DNA of 32,473 nt from Oscillospiraceae bacterium. Its GTDB lineage: Bacteria; Bacillota; Clostridia; Oscillospirales; Oscillospiraceae. The translations under genes and the position numbers were made by a program. The stretch is from positions 1-32,473 of the forward strand of contig JAEDKW010000004.1 in NCBI GenBank assembly GCA_016295615.1, in the 5' to 3' direction. The notes beneath the pieces were generated by a model. That model made no database searches. It saw only the letters and a list, made by a program, of their open reading frames with translations, and had not been told where the DNA came from. Shown here piece by piece: positions 31,305 to 32,473 of the stretch; position 1 is the first letter of the stretch; each line of letters begins with the position of its first letter.

Positions 31305-31946
31305 TTACTTATCCTCCTGTTGTTTGTCAATATAAGAATATAATGTGTATTTAGAAATCCCGAAGTATTTGGCGACCTTGTCGCCGGATTTGGTGATGAG
31401 GAACGCACCGTTCTGGCTCAAAAAACCGATGGCGCGCATCTTGTCCTCCTTGTTCATCAGAACGGCCGGCTTGCCCACAAGCGCCACCGACTGCTCGATC
31501 AGTCCGTCGAGCAGGTCGTTGACGTTGGTGATCTTTTCCGGTTCGGTCTGTGCCGCGTCCTGTGTGGCGGTCAGCTCGTGCACCGCGCTTTCCGCCATCA
31601 GCAGCGAAGAGATATCATAATTGATGCCGAGTATCGCAACGACCTTGCCGTTTTTGCCGCGGATATACATGGTTGAAGATTTTAAAATCTTTCCGTCAGG
31701 CGTCTTCGTCAGGTAGCTGAGATGATCCTCCGGCTGGGCATCCGCCCTGCGGACCTGCTCCATGACAACGTGAGACGCCCCGTCCCCCACCTTGCGGCCG
31801 GTGACGTGCCCGTTCTCAATGGCGACAATGGAATGCTCCGGATGCTTGGCGCCAACGTCGTGGATCACCACCTCACAGCTGCTTCCGAATGTTGCAGCAA
31901 TTCCCTTGGCAATCTGCTTCAGTTCGTTTAAAATAACGGCTTCTAT
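31305..31946 (-). CDS. YheO/DauR-type PAS-HTH transcription regulator with apparent AUA start
   Basis: A 213-residue regulator: a YheO-type PAS-like sensor domain (residues 1-115: AATFGSSCEVVIHDVG, then ENGHVTGRKVGD, then YIRGKNGKVVAILGINYD) and a C-terminal helix-turn-helix (about 165-208: GAFLITKSGDKVAKYFGISK, then YTLYSYID). The first canonical start in frame, GTG 31871, would cut off 25 conserved residues. Those residues are coded intact upstream, from codon ATA 31946, which lies exactly 7 bases after a perfect AAGGAGGAG site and two codons after an in-frame TAA. No ATG, GTG or TTG lies between. DauR-like proteins sense amino acids and repress catabolic genes. It heads the operon with the two PLP genes. 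Confidence 0.8.
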   Translation of the reverse strand: MEAVILNELKQIAKGIAATFGSSCEVVIHDVGAKHPEHSIVAIENGHVTGRKVGDGASHVVMEQVRRADAQPEDHLSYLTKTPDGKILKSSTMYIRGKNGKVVAILGINYDISSLLMAESAVHELTATQDAAQTEPEKITNVNDLLDGLIEQSVALVGKPAVLMNKEDKMRAIGFLSQNGAFLITKSGDKVAKYFGISKYTLYSYIDKQQEDK

Positions 31947-32004
31947 AGCTTATCTCCTCCTTCGCAGTTCCGTTTGAGCTGTCCCTGCCTGCTTTTTCCG
32001 CATC

Positions 32005-32039
32005 GCAGACGGACAGCGCGCAGCAGACCTACCGTCTGC
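32005..32039 (-). repeat. Inverted repeat in the regulator leader
   Basis: GCAGACGG (32005-32012) and CCGTCTGC (32032-32039) are perfect complements 19 bases apart, at the very 5' end of the predicted regulator transcript. It may be a leader hairpin or an operator overlapping the transcription start. Confidence 0.5.
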
Positions 32040-32047
32040 CATGTTCT

Positions 32048-32075
32048 ATCATATCACAAATTATCAATATTGCAA
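32048..32075 (-). promoter_or_regulatory. Promoter of the regulator-PLP operon
   Basis: Minus strand: -35 TTGCAA (32075-32070), a 16-base spacer, -10 TATGAT (32053-32048). Confidence 0.65.
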
Positions 32076-32077
32076 TC

Positions 32078-32092
32078 ATTTTCTCAGAAAAT
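32078..32092. promoter_or_regulatory. 15-bp palindrome between divergent promoters, candidate operator
   Basis: ATTTTCTCAGAAAAT is a perfect palindrome around a central C. It lies 2 bases upstream of the regulator -35 and 24 bases upstream of the ygeY -35, a place from which a dimeric regulator could control both directions. Confidence 0.5.
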
Positions 32093-32116
32093 TTTTTAGC
32101 TTTTCTAATTTTTTGT

Positions 32117-32144
32117 TTGACATCTGAAATACTTATGCTATGAT
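32117..32144 (+). promoter_or_regulatory. Promoter of ygeY
   Basis: Consensus -35 TTGACA (32117-32122), a 16-base spacer, and -10 TATGAT (32139-32144) with an extended TGC. The leader is about 60 bases. Confidence 0.8.
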
Positions 32145-32211
32145 AGGAGACAGAGAGAAAGACAACCTGCAATTCTTTGACTTTTCAATTTATGATACGG
32201 AGGTAACTGCA

Positions 32212-32473
32212 ATGGATTTCGAAGCGATCAAAAAGGCCGCACAAGGCTATCAGGCTGACATGACCAAGTTCCTGCGCGACATGATCGCCATCCCCAGCGA
32301 GAGCTGCGAGGAGGAGGGCGTCGTCAAGCGCATTGCCGAGGAAATGAACAAGCTCGGCTATGACAAGGTTGAGTTCGACAAGCTCGGCAACGTCATCGGC
32401 TGGATAGGCGATGGCGACAAGATCATCGCCATCGACTCCCACATCGACACCGTCGGCATCGGCAACATCAACA
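32212..32473 (+). CDS. ygeY: YgeY-type M20 metallohydrolase, N-terminal part (cut by window edge)
   Basis: The first 87 residues are present. ATG 32212 has GGAGGT 8 bases ahead. The peptidase M20 start (FLRDMIAIPSES) and the first metal motif AIDSHIDTV (His77, Asp79) are clear and match YgeY, a hydrolase (deacetylase/carbamoylase-like) that is a marker of the selenium- and purine-linked gene set with ssnA, ygfK, hydA, ygeX and ygeW. It is transcribed away from the regulator. The rest of the gene, and possibly ygeX/ygeW, would lie beyond the window. Confidence 0.85.
   Translation, partial: MDFEAIKKAAQGYQADMTKFLRDMIAIPSESCEEEGVVKRIAEEMNKLGYDKVEFDKLGNVIGWIGDGDKIIAIDSHIDTVGIGNIN

Noticed and set aside
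29641..31335. A 564-codon open frame antisense to the PLP genes
   Set aside because: Covers parts of two real genes and their terminator, with no motif; a codon-use shadow.
1..32473. CRISPR arrays, tRNA or rRNA genes, insertion sequences
   Set aside because: I saw no regular spaced repeats, no transposase motif and no tRNA or rRNA signature in the window.

Overview
The window is about 32.5 kb of chromosome, fairly GC-rich apart from AT-rich promoter gaps. It probably comes from an anaerobic, spore-forming gut clostridium of the Oscillospiraceae type. The hints are a YtvI-like sporulation membrane protein, a ClpE-type ATPase with an N-terminal zinc finger, an EFR1-type flavodoxin-ferredoxin protein, DUF1292 and DUF5711 proteins, a group II ECF transporter module, QueH, and a Se/Mo-hydroxylase-associated purine catabolic set (ssnA, ygfK, hydA, ygeY). 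The taxonomic placement is inference; no rRNA gene is present.

Layout. Positions 1-430 are AT-richer than the rest and hold the tail of a UvrA-family ATPase and a GNAT acetyltransferase gene that loses its family resemblance after about 70 residues. From about 10,120 down to 544, nine housekeeping genes and two accessory ones run leftward as what looks like one long operon: SAM methyltransferase, ecfA1-ecfA2-ecfT, truA, DUF5711, cvpA-like, clpE-like, a small Cys-rich protein, and an EFR1 ferredoxin. A divergent promoter pair at 10,200-10,275 separates this from rightward queH-plsY. Next come a leftward membrane-anchored protein of unknown function with a tiny P-loop-like ORF behind it, and a leftward ACT regulator-aspartokinase pair split by a terminator-like hairpin. 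Then follow ytvI, a class A PBP, a DUF1292 gene and a large structured RNA, most likely 6S RNA.

The accessory part (18.6-32.5 kb) looks like an anaerobic purine/urate degradation island. It contains ssnA-ygfK behind a long folded leader RNA, a surface-anchored (SLH) 5'-nucleotidase facing it, a dihydropyrimidinase-type hydA operon, two fold-type II PLP enzymes under a YheO/DauR-type regulator, and the start of a divergent ygeY. The nucleotidase could release nucleosides and phosphate outside the cell, SsnA/YgfK/HydA/YgeY act on the heterocycle and its ring-opened products, and the PLP enzymes could process the resulting amino acids. That working order is inference.

The points most worth a second look are the rod-shaped leader RNA before ssnA, the YheO-type regulator whose perfectly placed start codon is AUA, the terminators sitting immediately before the ribosome binding sites of aspartokinase and the threonine-synthase-like gene, the TrpB-like PLP protein of unknown reaction, and a 15-bp palindrome between the regulator and ygeY promoters.
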